From contig JAUXNJ010000047.1 of the NCBI GenBank assembly GCA_030682795.1, positions 248,001 through 312,000 of the forward strand: DNA of 64,000 nucleotides, read 5' to 3'. Below are positions 1 to 7,069 of this stretch, in pieces. The notes beneath the pieces are model-generated. The model did not search any database, was not told the DNA's origin, and saw only the letters and a list, made by a program, of their open reading frames with translations. Every line of letters starts with the position of its first letter. Positions within the stretch are counted from its first letter, which is position 1. The stretch is from Sphingobacteriaceae bacterium (GTDB taxonomy: Bacteria; Bacteroidota; Bacteroidia; UBA7662). Position numbers and translations under genes: made by a program.

Positions 1-451
1 TTCGCCTGAAGGTCCGGTTTACCAAGCAGGTACCCTTTCGGGTAACCCGGTGGCCATGTCTGCTGGCAAGGCACAGCTTTCACAATTGCTAGTACCAGGT
101 TTTTACCGCGGACTGAGTAAAAAAACTGCTCGATTCGTCCGTGCTATTCGCCAGCACATTGCTCAACAGCAGTATCCAGTGCGGGTTTTTCAAATCGGAT
201 CGGTATTTTGGATTTCGTTCAGCGAACTCCAGCATGTGCGTGCCGCTGAGCAAATTGATGCTGCCAGCATGACTTATTTTAAGGCATTTTTCCATCACTT
301 GATCAACCACGGCATTTACTTCGGTCCTTCTGGCTACGAAGTGGGCTTTGTATCATCGGTGCACACAGCCGAAGAACTCGAATTTGCCGCCTTCGTGATT
401 TGCGATGCTTTGGACATAGCCATGCGCGAGGCCGTGAAGGTTGAAAATTAA
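1..451 (+). CDS. hemL: Glutamate-1-semialdehyde 2,1-aminomutase, C-terminal fragment
   Basis: The gene enters from the left edge, and only the last 149 codons are present, read in the frame that starts at base 2. The PLP enzyme HemL converts glutamate-1-semialdehyde to 5-aminolevulinate in the C5 heme pathway. The visible start of the fragment carries the family signature around GTLSGNP followed by AMSAG, which in full-length HemL lies roughly 300 residues into the protein, and the remainder matches the small C-terminal domain in length. A sensor kinase gene follows after about 35 bases on the same strand, and ferrochelatase comes two genes later, so the enzyme catalysing the first committed section of the pathway and the one finishing it sit within 3.3 kb. 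Identity is firm from the motif. The PLP lysine lies outside the window. Confidence 0.93.
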   Translation, partial: SPEGPVYQAGTLSGNPVAMSAGKAQLSQLLVPGFYRGLSKKTARFVRAIRQHIAQQQYPVRVFQIGSVFWISFSELQHVRAAEQIDAASMTYFKAFFHHLINHGIYFGPSGYEVGFVSSVHTAEELEFAAFVICDALDIAMREAVKVEN

Positions 452-474
452 AATCCTTTTGCCCGTTAATTGGT

Positions 475-482
475 TAAATTTG
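475..482 (+). promoter_or_regulatory. Possible Bacteroidota -7 element before the sensor kinase
   Basis: TAAATTTG matches the Bacteroidota -7 consensus TAnnTTTG exactly. It ends only 4 bases before the ATG at 487, so a transcript from it would be leaderless or nearly so. No TTTG/TTG is found at the usual spacing for a -33 box; the nearest TTTG is at 458-461, too close. It could therefore be a chance match. Confidence 0.3.
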
Positions 483-486
483 AATC

Positions 487-1659
487 ATGACGTTTAAACC
501 ACGGGTAACTTTTTGGTTTGTAATCGGCTACATCTTTTTAGCCTTTGGCTGGTGGACCTTTGCGCACATCGATGATAACGGTCGTATCCAAGGTTTACGA
601 AAGGAACTTTTGGAGATGAAGCGCGTTCAGGCGCAGCGTGACTTGTACGCCAATTTGCTCGAAACAAAATTCAACAGCAGTGCTGGCAATAATTACACCT
701 TATACTTCAATGGCCGTGTGTTTGCTGCTGATACCGTTTTAGTGAATGCCTTTTTCGATGTGAATTACCCGGAAATGGAGCTCGACTTCTTCGAAAATGG
801 CCTAACGGTCATCATCAATCCAGCGGTGATTGCTGCCATCGACCAAAAAGAAACCAATCGCACCTTGATGTTTATTGGCGAAGGATTGGTGTTTGTAAGC
901 CTGTTAATCTGGGGCTTCATGACCATCTTCCGAAGTTATAAAGAGAAAGATGAGCTGAATTTAATGCAGGGAAATTTTGTGATGTCGGTAACCCATGAGC
1001 TCAAAACACCGCTGGCCAGTACCAAATTGATGCTCCAAACCCTACTCAAGCGCAAGCTGGAGGAATCCCAAGTGCAGAAGCTTGTTGGCAATAGTCTAGA
1101 GGAAATCAACCGCCTAGACGCGCTTATTGAGAAGATTTTGATGGCCTCGCGCTTCGAAAATCCGCACAAGCACATCCAACGCCGCAATATCAACTTATCG
1201 GAGCTTTGCAAAGATTCGGTGGAACGCTTGAGTCAAACCGCCAGGCTTGAAGGGCGATTGGTGAGCTCTATTGAAGACAATGTGAACATTCAGGGCGACG
1301 TGGCTTTACTCATTTCTGTGCTCACCAATCTCATTGAAAATGCAGGTAAGTACGCTCCAGGCGACAGTCCGGTGCGTGTGATCCTTCGCCAACAACACCA
1401 GCAAGCCATTTTGCAGGTAATAGATGAGGGGCCTGGCATCTCCGATCTCGACAAAAAGAACATCTTCAAAAAGTTCTACCGCATCGGAAATGAGGAGACA
1501 CGGACCGCAAAGGGCACTGGACTTGGTCTTTTTATTGTCAAAAATATCATTTCCGACATGGGTGGGAACATACAAGTGAAGGATAACCTACCCAAAGGTG
1601 CTATATTTGAGATAATCATGCCAGCCTTAGAATATGAGTTACAGGATACTTTTAGTTGA
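487..1659 (+). CDS. Membrane sensor histidine kinase
   Basis: This 390-residue protein has a transmembrane segment near residues 8-26, a short periplasmic region of about 100 residues, and a second transmembrane segment near 128-148. The HisKA H-box has the phospho-accepting histidine at 170 (VTHELKTPLAS). A HATPase domain follows with the N-box (LIENAGKYAP), the DEGPGI G1 box and a GTGLGLFIV G2 box. It should autophosphorylate and pass phosphate to the response regulator whose start overlaps its 3' end (26 bp). Its periplasmic domain has no family I recognise, so the stimulus is unknown. It sits between hemL and hemH, which suggests, but does not prove, a link to heme or porphyrin status. 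The ATG is preceded by a possible near-leaderless promoter element. Confidence 0.93.
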   Translation: MTFKPRVTFWFVIGYIFLAFGWWTFAHIDDNGRIQGLRKELLEMKRVQAQRDLYANLLETKFNSSAGNNYTLYFNGRVFAADTVLVNAFFDVNYPEMELDFFENGLTVIINPAVIAAIDQKETNRTLMFIGEGLVFVSLLIWGFMTIFRSYKEKDELNLMQGNFVMSVTHELKTPLASTKLMLQTLLKRKLEESQVQKLVGNSLEEINRLDALIEKILMASRFENPHKHIQRRNINLSELCKDSVERLSQTARLEGRLVSSIEDNVNIQGDVALLISVLTNLIENAGKYAPGDSPVRVILRQQHQQAILQVIDEGPGISDLDKKNIFKKFYRIGNEETRTAKGTGLGLFIVKNIISDMGGNIQVKDNLPKGAIFEIIMPALEYELQDTFS

Positions 1660-2332
1660 AGACGAAGAACACCTCCGGGACACCATTAAGTTGAACCTGG
1701 AATTGGAAGGTTACAGCGTTGTGGCTGTAGCCGATGGTTTAGAAGCGCTCAATACGATTCGAGAATCGCGTTTTAACCTGGTGATTTTAGACATCATGAT
1801 TCCTAATATCAATGGATTAGACGTATGTGAGCGCATTCGCCTCGAAAACCGCGATACGCCTGTACTCATTGTATCGGCCAAAAATACTTCTGAGGACCGG
1901 GTAAAGGGGCTTAAAATTGGAGCGAACGATTACCTCACCAAGCCTTTTAACCTCGAAGAACTGTTGCTGCGTGTAAGCATCCTCATCAAAACCGGCTTGA
2001 AAGGCACCGAAAGCGAAAAAGACCTTTACAAATATCGTTTTGGCGACAATGAAATCGACTTTAGCACCTTTACCGTAACCACGGCTAAGGGCTCTTTTCA
2101 GATTACCAAGCGTGAAACCATGCTGTTGAAGCTCCTTGTAGAAAAAAAGAATCAAGTGGTTTCTCGTGAGCAAATCCTCGAAAAAGTATGGGGATACGAT
2201 GTTTTTCCGAGCACACGCACCATCGACAACTTCATTTTGGCCTTCAGAAAATATTTTGAGGCCGATCCTAAAAACCCTATCCACTTCCATTCTGTTAGAA
2301 GTGTAGGTTATAAGTTTACTGACGCAAATTGA
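1634..2332 (+). CDS. OmpR/PhoB-family response regulator
   Basis: The protein has 232 residues. The receiver domain (about 1-118) has an acidic pocket VEDEE near residue 9, the phospho-acceptor Asp53 (LDIMIP) and the conserved Lys in YLTKPF. The C-terminal winged-helix DNA-binding domain (about 133-230) has the usual KRETMLLKLLVE and TRTIDNFILAFRKYF segments. The start overlaps the kinase gene by 26 bp and the stop overlaps the TTG start of ferrochelatase (TTGA), so the three genes should be co-transcribed and translationally coupled. It is the cognate partner of the upstream kinase. Targets cannot be read from the sequence; autoregulation of the operon and control of heme genes are reasonable inferences only. 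Confidence 0.95.
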   Translation: MSYRILLVEDEEHLRDTIKLNLELEGYSVVAVADGLEALNTIRESRFNLVILDIMIPNINGLDVCERIRLENRDTPVLIVSAKNTSEDRVKGLKIGANDYLTKPFNLEELLLRVSILIKTGLKGTESEKDLYKYRFGDNEIDFSTFTVTTAKGSFQITKRETMLLKLLVEKKNQVVSREQILEKVWGYDVFPSTRTIDNFILAFRKYFEADPKNPIHFHSVRSVGYKFTDAN

Positions 2333-3354
2333 TACAATCCAAAACCGGCATCCTGCTTGTTAATTTAGGCACGCCCGATTCCCCCGCTACTTCCGACGTT
2401 CGTCGGTATTTAAAAGAATTTTTGTTAGACCCGAGGGTTATCGACATACCAGCCATTCCCAGGAATCTGCTGGTACGCGGCATCATTGCTCCTTTTCGGG
2501 CGCCAAAATCGGCCAAGAGCTACAAGGCCATATGGACCGAAAATGGCTCTCCTTTGATGTATTACTCTCAACGTGCGGCTGATTTGCTGCAGGAGTCGTT
2601 GGGGGCCGACTACCTTGTTAAATTGGCCATGCGATATGGACAACCATCTATTCCTTCGGTGCTTGCACAATTCGAAAAAGCAGGAATCCAGCGTTTAAGG
2701 GTGATCCCCATGTTCCCCCAATACGCCTCCGCAACCACTGGTTCAGTGCACCAACGGGTGATGGAAATTGTGTCAGAATGGCAAACCATCCCTGACATTG
2801 AGTTTGTTAATTCTTACCCAGACCACCCGCTTCTTATTGAAACCTTTGCTGACAATGGGAAGGCACAACATCCTGAAAATTACGACCATATCATTTTTAG
2901 CTTTCATGGACTACCACAGCGGCAATTGATCAAAGCCGACCAGCACAACTACTGCCAAAAGCAAGATAAGTGTTGTGAAAACTATGGCGCCCACAACCAG
3001 TTTTGTTATGGTGCGCAGTGCCAACTCACGGCGCGCAGCATTGCTGAAAAACTAAACATTCCGCGAGAAAAGTATACTGTTTGTTATCAATCGCGCTTAG
3101 GTAAAACCCCTTGGATTCAACCTTACACTTCTGTTGTGTTGGAAGAACTTGCGCACAAGGGCGTCAAAAGAGTGCTGGTGTTCTCCCCTGCTTTTGTGGC
3201 TGATTGCCTTGAGACCATTTTCGAAATAGGTACAGAGTATCAGGAAGAATACGAAGAAATGGGCGGCGAAAAAGTACAATTAGTACCGAGCCTCAACGAA
3301 AATCCTAAGTGGATTGCGACCTTAGCCGACCTGGCAACATCGCCTTTACGATAA
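2329..3354 (+). CDS. hemH: Ferrochelatase
   Basis: This 341-residue protein inserts ferrous iron into protoporphyrin IX (or the corresponding coproporphyrin) as the final metallation step of heme synthesis. Family motifs are ILLVNLGTPDSP at the N terminus, the catalytic His in FSFHGLP, and ETIFEIGTEYQE near the end. The start is a TTG overlapping the response-regulator stop; no ATG is available before the conserved N terminus. Five cysteines cluster at residues 209, 215, 216, 226 and 231. Several bacterial ferrochelatases hold a [2Fe-2S] cluster on cysteines in this internal region, so the same is likely here. The gene ends one base before the convergent rdgB stop codon, with no terminator hairpin visible between them. 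Confidence 0.96.
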   Translation: MIQSKTGILLVNLGTPDSPATSDVRRYLKEFLLDPRVIDIPAIPRNLLVRGIIAPFRAPKSAKSYKAIWTENGSPLMYYSQRAADLLQESLGADYLVKLAMRYGQPSIPSVLAQFEKAGIQRLRVIPMFPQYASATTGSVHQRVMEIVSEWQTIPDIEFVNSYPDHPLLIETFADNGKAQHPENYDHIIFSFHGLPQRQLIKADQHNYCQKQDKCCENYGAHNQFCYGAQCQLTARSIAEKLNIPREKYTVCYQSRLGKTPWIQPYTSVVLEELAHKGVKRVLVFSPAFVADCLETIFEIGTEYQEEYEEMGGEKVQLVPSLNENPKWIATLADLATSPLR

Positions 3355-3939
3355 TCAAAGACGCTTTTTTAAATAAGACATCAAATCAGCCACAGCTCTT
3401 GCGCGGTGGCTGATTTTGTTTTTTTCAGCGGCTGCCATCTGTGCAAAAGTGCGTGATTCACCGGTTGGGATAAATAAAGGGTCATAGCCGAAACCAGCCG
3501 TACCTACAGGCTCCTCTGCAATGCTACCAGTAACTACTCCTTCAAAAAAGTGTTTTTCGCCTGCTTCAATCAAGCAGAAAACGGTTCGAAATTGGGCTTT
3601 GCGGTTGGTTACAGCTGCCATAGCCTCGAGTAGTTTAGCCATATTGTTGGCATCAGACTTAGGCGTTCCTGCATAACGTGCTGAATATACCCCTGGAGCC
3701 CCATTCAGTGCTTCTACCTCCAGTCCAGTATCGTCTGCAAAACAATCTTTACCGAACTTTTCATATAAATAGGCAGCTTTAATGGCCGCATTTTCATCCA
3801 GGGTTGTTCCGGTTTCAGGAATATCTTCTTGTAAGCCTAAGGCATGCAGTCCTTGCACCTGATAACCCAAGGGGGCAAGCACAGCATTGATCTCTTCTAT
3901 TTTATGCGCATTCCCGGAGGCAAAAAGCAGCGTTTTCAT
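3355..3939 (-). CDS. rdgB: XTP/dITP diphosphatase (Ham1 family)
   Basis: This 194-residue protein hydrolyses non-canonical purine triphosphates (XTP, dITP) and so keeps hypoxanthine and xanthine out of DNA. Ham1/RdgB motifs are clear: LLFASGNAHKIEEI at the N terminus, FADDTGLEVEALNGAPGVYSARYAG in the centre, and GFGYDPLFIP followed by FAQMAAAEKNKISHRARA. Length is normal for the family. Its ATG overlaps the stop of the upstream unknown gene by 4 bp (ATGA), so the two are almost certainly one transcription unit. It converges on hemH with no gap. Confidence 0.97.
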   Translation of the reverse strand: MKTLLFASGNAHKIEEINAVLAPLGYQVQGLHALGLQEDIPETGTTLDENAAIKAAYLYEKFGKDCFADDTGLEVEALNGAPGVYSARYAGTPKSDANNMAKLLEAMAAVTNRKAQFRTVFCLIEAGEKHFFEGVVTGSIAEEPVGTAGFGYDPLFIPTGESRTFAQMAAAEKNKISHRARAVADLMSYLKKRL

Positions 3940-4550
3940 TTAAAAAACCCTTTCATCGACTCCCAAAGTTTCTTTTTTGAGGCCACATCTTGTTCGAGCT
4001 CCCCCAACGATTTGGCAATGATGACCGTAATGGCCTTGCTTCGAACCTGATGATCAGGAACAAAGTCGGTCACAGCACCGAAACTCAAGATTATTTTAGC
4101 ACTGGCAAAGGCAGTCAGCTCTCTTGCGGCAAAACTTTGGTGGATGTGCACTACGGATGTAGGATCAACAGCCACTGCTGCCAATATTTTGTTAAGGAAA
4201 CTTATTTCGGAATCAGAAGGCTTTTGCGGACTAAGTACCACTACCCTGTCCTTATGAGCAGGCAGCGTAGGCTTTTGGACTTCCTCCACTGGTACGCTTG
4301 GCATTGGAGCAGGCGCTTCAACCTTGACAATAGGCTTTTCTTCTGGTTTTGCTTCAAATTTTGGAGTAGCTGCTTCAGGATTTCCAATGGTTTCAGGCCT
4401 TTTGTCAATAGTCTTGCTAACTTCCTCCAGAGGTTGAGGGCTTTCCCCAGCCAAAACAAACGATACATCGTCTATAAAATTGGCTACAAACACAGGATTT
4501 TGCGCCAAGGCATTCAATTCGGCTTGTAAATTTTGGGCTTCCTTTGACAT
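3936..4550 (-). CDS. Unknown protein coupled to rdgB
   Basis: I do not recognise this protein. I start it at the ATG at 4550 (MSKEAQNLQAEL, 204 residues); an upstream in-frame ATG at 4619 would run into the divergent ilvE gene and adds nothing recognisable. The N-terminal about 40 residues are helical, a charged Pro/Glu-rich linker covers about residues 50-100, and the C-terminal about 100 residues look like a compact alpha/beta domain (VVVLSPQ, SEISFLNKIL, KIILSFG, AITVIIAKSLGELEQD). The stop overlaps the rdgB start by 4 bp, which argues for co-expression and perhaps a role in nucleotide quality control or replication. The layout of a flexible linker followed by a small domain would fit a replication-clamp or holoenzyme accessory protein, but that is speculation. 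Confidence 0.75.
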   Translation of the reverse strand: MSKEAQNLQAELNALAQNPVFVANFIDDVSFVLAGESPQPLEEVSKTIDKRPETIGNPEAATPKFEAKPEEKPIVKVEAPAPMPSVPVEEVQKPTLPAHKDRVVVLSPQKPSDSEISFLNKILAAVAVDPTSVVHIHQSFAARELTAFASAKIILSFGAVTDFVPDHQVRSKAITVIIAKSLGELEQDVASKKKLWESMKGFFK

Positions 4551-4579
4551 CTTGTCCCAAAAATAACGTGTTAAAACCG

Positions 4580-4587
4580 TATTTTTG
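4580..4587 (+). promoter_or_regulatory. Possible -7 promoter element for ilvE
   Basis: TATTTTTG fits the Bacteroidota -7 consensus TAnnTTTG and lies 22 bases before the ilvE ATG at 4610, a sensible distance for a short leader. No convincing -33 box is seen at the usual spacing. Confidence 0.35.
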
Positions 4588-4609
4588 GATTTCATCCGAA
4601 ACGAATTCC

Positions 4610-5683
4610 ATGTTATCAAACATCAAGATCAACCGAATCAGTCAATCAAACATCCAAAATGTAGATTTTGACAATATTCCCTTCGGAAAAGTTTTTTCCG
4701 ATCATATGTTCATTGCCGATTATCGCGATGGCAAGTGGTGCGATCCGCGCATCGTACCTTACGAACCTATCGCTATGAGTCCAGCTATTTCGGCCCTTCA
4801 CTACGGCCAATCGATTTTTGAAGGCATGAAAGCCTACCGCAATCCAGAGGGAAAGCCCCTTTTGTTTCGCCCAGAAGCCAATCATAAGCGCATGAATAAG
4901 TCGGCCGAGCGCTTGTGCATGCCGAATATTACCAAAGACTTCTTTATTGGCGGTTTATTAGAGCTGCTTAAAGTTGATGAACAGTGGATTCCTAAAAAGG
5001 ATGGCTACAGCTTGTACATTCGTCCATTCATGTTCGCCATCGATGAATATGTAGGCATTCGCCCCTCCGAATCCTATCGCTTCATCATTTTTACTTGTCC
5101 GGTTGGCTCCTATTATACCGCCCCTCTCAATGTAAAAGTAAGCGACAACTACGTACGGGCTTTCCCGCGGGGCACAGGCTACGCCAAGGTGGCTGGTAAT
5201 TATGCTGCTGGCATGCTCCCGCTCAAATTTGCACGCCAAGAAGGCTTCGACCAATTGGTGTGGCTTGATGGTAAGGAAATGAAGTATGTAGAAGAATCGG
5301 GCACCATGAACCTCTTTTTCCAAATCGGAGATACCTTGGTAACTCCTATTGCAGAAGGCACCATTTTAGAGGGCATTACCCGCGATAGCATCCTCAAATT
5401 GGCCAAGGATCTGGGCGTGAAAGTAGAAGTCCGGAAATTGAGCATCGAAGAGGTCTTTGAAGCGTACAACAAAGGCAAATTAAAAGATGCTTTCGGAACC
5501 GGCACAGCGGCTACCATTGCTCCCATTCAAACCATCACCTACAAAGGCTTTAGAATGGAATTGCCACCGGTAGAAAGCAGATCGGTATCATTGAAACTGC
5601 ACCATGCCCTTGATGCTATACGTACAGGTAAAAGCGAAGATCCGCACGGCTGGATGATTAAATTGAATGATAAAATAAGTTAA
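4610..5683 (+). CDS. ilvE: Branched-chain amino acid aminotransferase
   Basis: This PLP aminotransferase interconverts leucine, isoleucine and valine with their 2-keto acids. From the ATG at 4610 it has 357 residues, the length of the eukaryote-like class II BCATs. Fold-type IV motifs are visible: FGKVFSDHMF near the start, HYGQSIFEGMKAY, RPFMFA, the lysine-containing AKVAGNYAAG segment and EESGTMNLFF. The longer reading frame from 4544 overlaps the divergent neighbour and lacks conserved residues, so the downstream ATG is preferred. A strong terminator hairpin follows at once, so the gene is probably monocistronic. Confidence 0.96.
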   Translation: MLSNIKINRISQSNIQNVDFDNIPFGKVFSDHMFIADYRDGKWCDPRIVPYEPIAMSPAISALHYGQSIFEGMKAYRNPEGKPLLFRPEANHKRMNKSAERLCMPNITKDFFIGGLLELLKVDEQWIPKKDGYSLYIRPFMFAIDEYVGIRPSESYRFIIFTCPVGSYYTAPLNVKVSDNYVRAFPRGTGYAKVAGNYAAGMLPLKFARQEGFDQLVWLDGKEMKYVEESGTMNLFFQIGDTLVTPIAEGTILEGITRDSILKLAKDLGVKVEVRKLSIEEVFEAYNKGKLKDAFGTGTAATIAPIQTITYKGFRMELPPVESRSVSLKLHHALDAIRTGKSEDPHGWMIKLNDKIS

Positions 5684-5692
5684 CAAAACTCA

Positions 5693-5718
5693 AAAAGGGC
5701 TGATTATTCAGCCCTTTT
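5693..5718 (+). terminator. Rho-independent terminator after ilvE
   Basis: An 11-bp perfect inverted repeat (AAAAGGGCTGA and TCAGCCCTTTT) with a 4-base TTAT loop lies 9 bases after the ilvE stop. The right arm ends in four Ts. Confidence 0.85.
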
Positions 5719-5744
5719 CAGATATTTAAACAAAATTAACTCCC

Positions 5745-7061
5745 ATGAAAAAACTGTTCTTGTTGTTAGCCATCGGGTTGAGCACCCAACTGGCGACGGC
5801 ACAAAACAAAATCGAATTCGAGAAATACGAATTAAAGAATGGCATGCGCGTCATCCTGCATGAAGACAAAAGCACGCCGATTGTAGCAGTAACCATTTCT
5901 TACCACGTTGGAAGCAAAAATGAGCATCCTGACCGCACTGGTTTTGCCCACTTTTTTGAGCATTTATTATTCGAAGGCAGTGAAAACATCGCCCGCGGCG
6001 AATACATGAAGCTGGTGAAGGTAAATGGCGGTGTATTAAATGCCAACACCAATTATGAGCGCACTTTCTATTTCGAAATTCTCCCTTCTAACCAATTGGA
6101 AATGGGTTTATGGATGGAAAGTGAGCGCTTGGTTCATGCCAAAATCGAAGACATTGGCATTGAAACCCAGCGAGAGGTAGTAAAGGAAGAACGCAGACAG
6201 CGCTACGACAATACGCCATACGGCGGTTTGCTCGATGAAACCATGAAGCGAACCTTTAAGGTGCACCCTTACGGTCGCAGTATCATTGGTTCGATGGACC
6301 ATTTGAACTCTGCCAAGCGGGATGAGTTTTATGACTTCTACCGTACCTTTTACGTGCCAGAAAATGCCATTTTGAGCATTGCCGGCGATATCAATAAAAA
6401 AGAAACCAAAGCCTGGATTGAAAAATATTTTGGCTCCATCCCTAGAGGCGGCAAGCCCATTCCGCGTCCAACGGTGCAAGAACCCGTGCAAACAGCCGAA
6501 GTTCGAGACACGGTTTACGACAACATCCAACTGCCAGCTGTGATTCACAGCTACAAAATTCCAGCTTTGGGCAGTGCCGACTATTACGCCTTGAACATGC
6601 TCACCAATTTATTGTCGCAAGGACAAAGCAGTCGTTTTCAAAAGAGCATTGTAGATGAGCAGCAAAAAGGCCTTTTTGTAGGTGCCTTTCCGCTGGCGTT
6701 GGAAGATGCTGGAACCGCTATCATGTTTGGTATTGTGAATATGGGTGTGAGTCCGCAAGAATTAGAAAATGCGATGATTGCGGAATACAACAAGGTAAAG
6801 GCCGATTTGATTTCTGAGACTGAGTTTCAAAAATTGCTCAATCAGGTTGAAAACGATTTTGTAAACGAAAATGCTAGCGTTCAGGGTATAGCAGAAAATC
6901 TTTCTGATTATTGGATGTTTCAAGGCGATCCAAATTTGATCAATACCGAAATCGAACGTTACAGAAAAGTAACTCGTGAAGACATCCGTCGCGTTGCCCA
7001 GAAATACCTGATTGATAGCAACCGGGTAGCCATTTATTACCTTCCTAAATCAGCCCAATAA
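5745..7061 (+). CDS. M16-family zinc peptidase, catalytic subunit
   Basis: The 438-residue protein has a signal peptide (KKLFLLLAIGLSTQLATAQ, about residues 1-20), so it should act in the periplasm. The inverted zinc motif HFFEH (His69, Glu72, His73) is intact, and the third ligand is expected in the ETQREVVKEERR helix about 76 residues later, as in pitrilysin-type enzymes. A C-terminal M16C domain follows. The next gene, 8 bases downstream, encodes a partner without HxxEH; such pairs form heterodimeric peptidases in many Bacteroidota. The substrate is unknown; misfolded or signal peptides in the periplasm are the usual guess for the family. Confidence 0.93.
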   Translation: MKKLFLLLAIGLSTQLATAQNKIEFEKYELKNGMRVILHEDKSTPIVAVTISYHVGSKNEHPDRTGFAHFFEHLLFEGSENIARGEYMKLVKVNGGVLNANTNYERTFYFEILPSNQLEMGLWMESERLVHAKIEDIGIETQREVVKEERRQRYDNTPYGGLLDETMKRTFKVHPYGRSIIGSMDHLNSAKRDEFYDFYRTFYVPENAILSIAGDINKKETKAWIEKYFGSIPRGGKPIPRPTVQEPVQTAEVRDTVYDNIQLPAVIHSYKIPALGSADYYALNMLTNLLSQGQSSRFQKSIVDEQQKGLFVGAFPLALEDAGTAIMFGIVNMGVSPQELENAMIAEYNKVKADLISETEFQKLLNQVENDFVNENASVQGIAENLSDYWMFQGDPNLINTEIERYRKVTREDIRRVAQKYLIDSNRVAIYYLPKSAQ

Positions 7062-7069
7062 TTTAAGCC

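Noticed and set aside
1817-2290. 157-residue frame opposite the response regulator
   Set aside because: Shadow of a recognised OmpR-family gene.
3990-4529. 179-residue plus-strand open frame opposite the unknown gene next to rdgB
   Set aside because: Aromatic-rich composition is typical of an antisense shadow; the minus-strand frame has the 4-bp coupling with rdgB.
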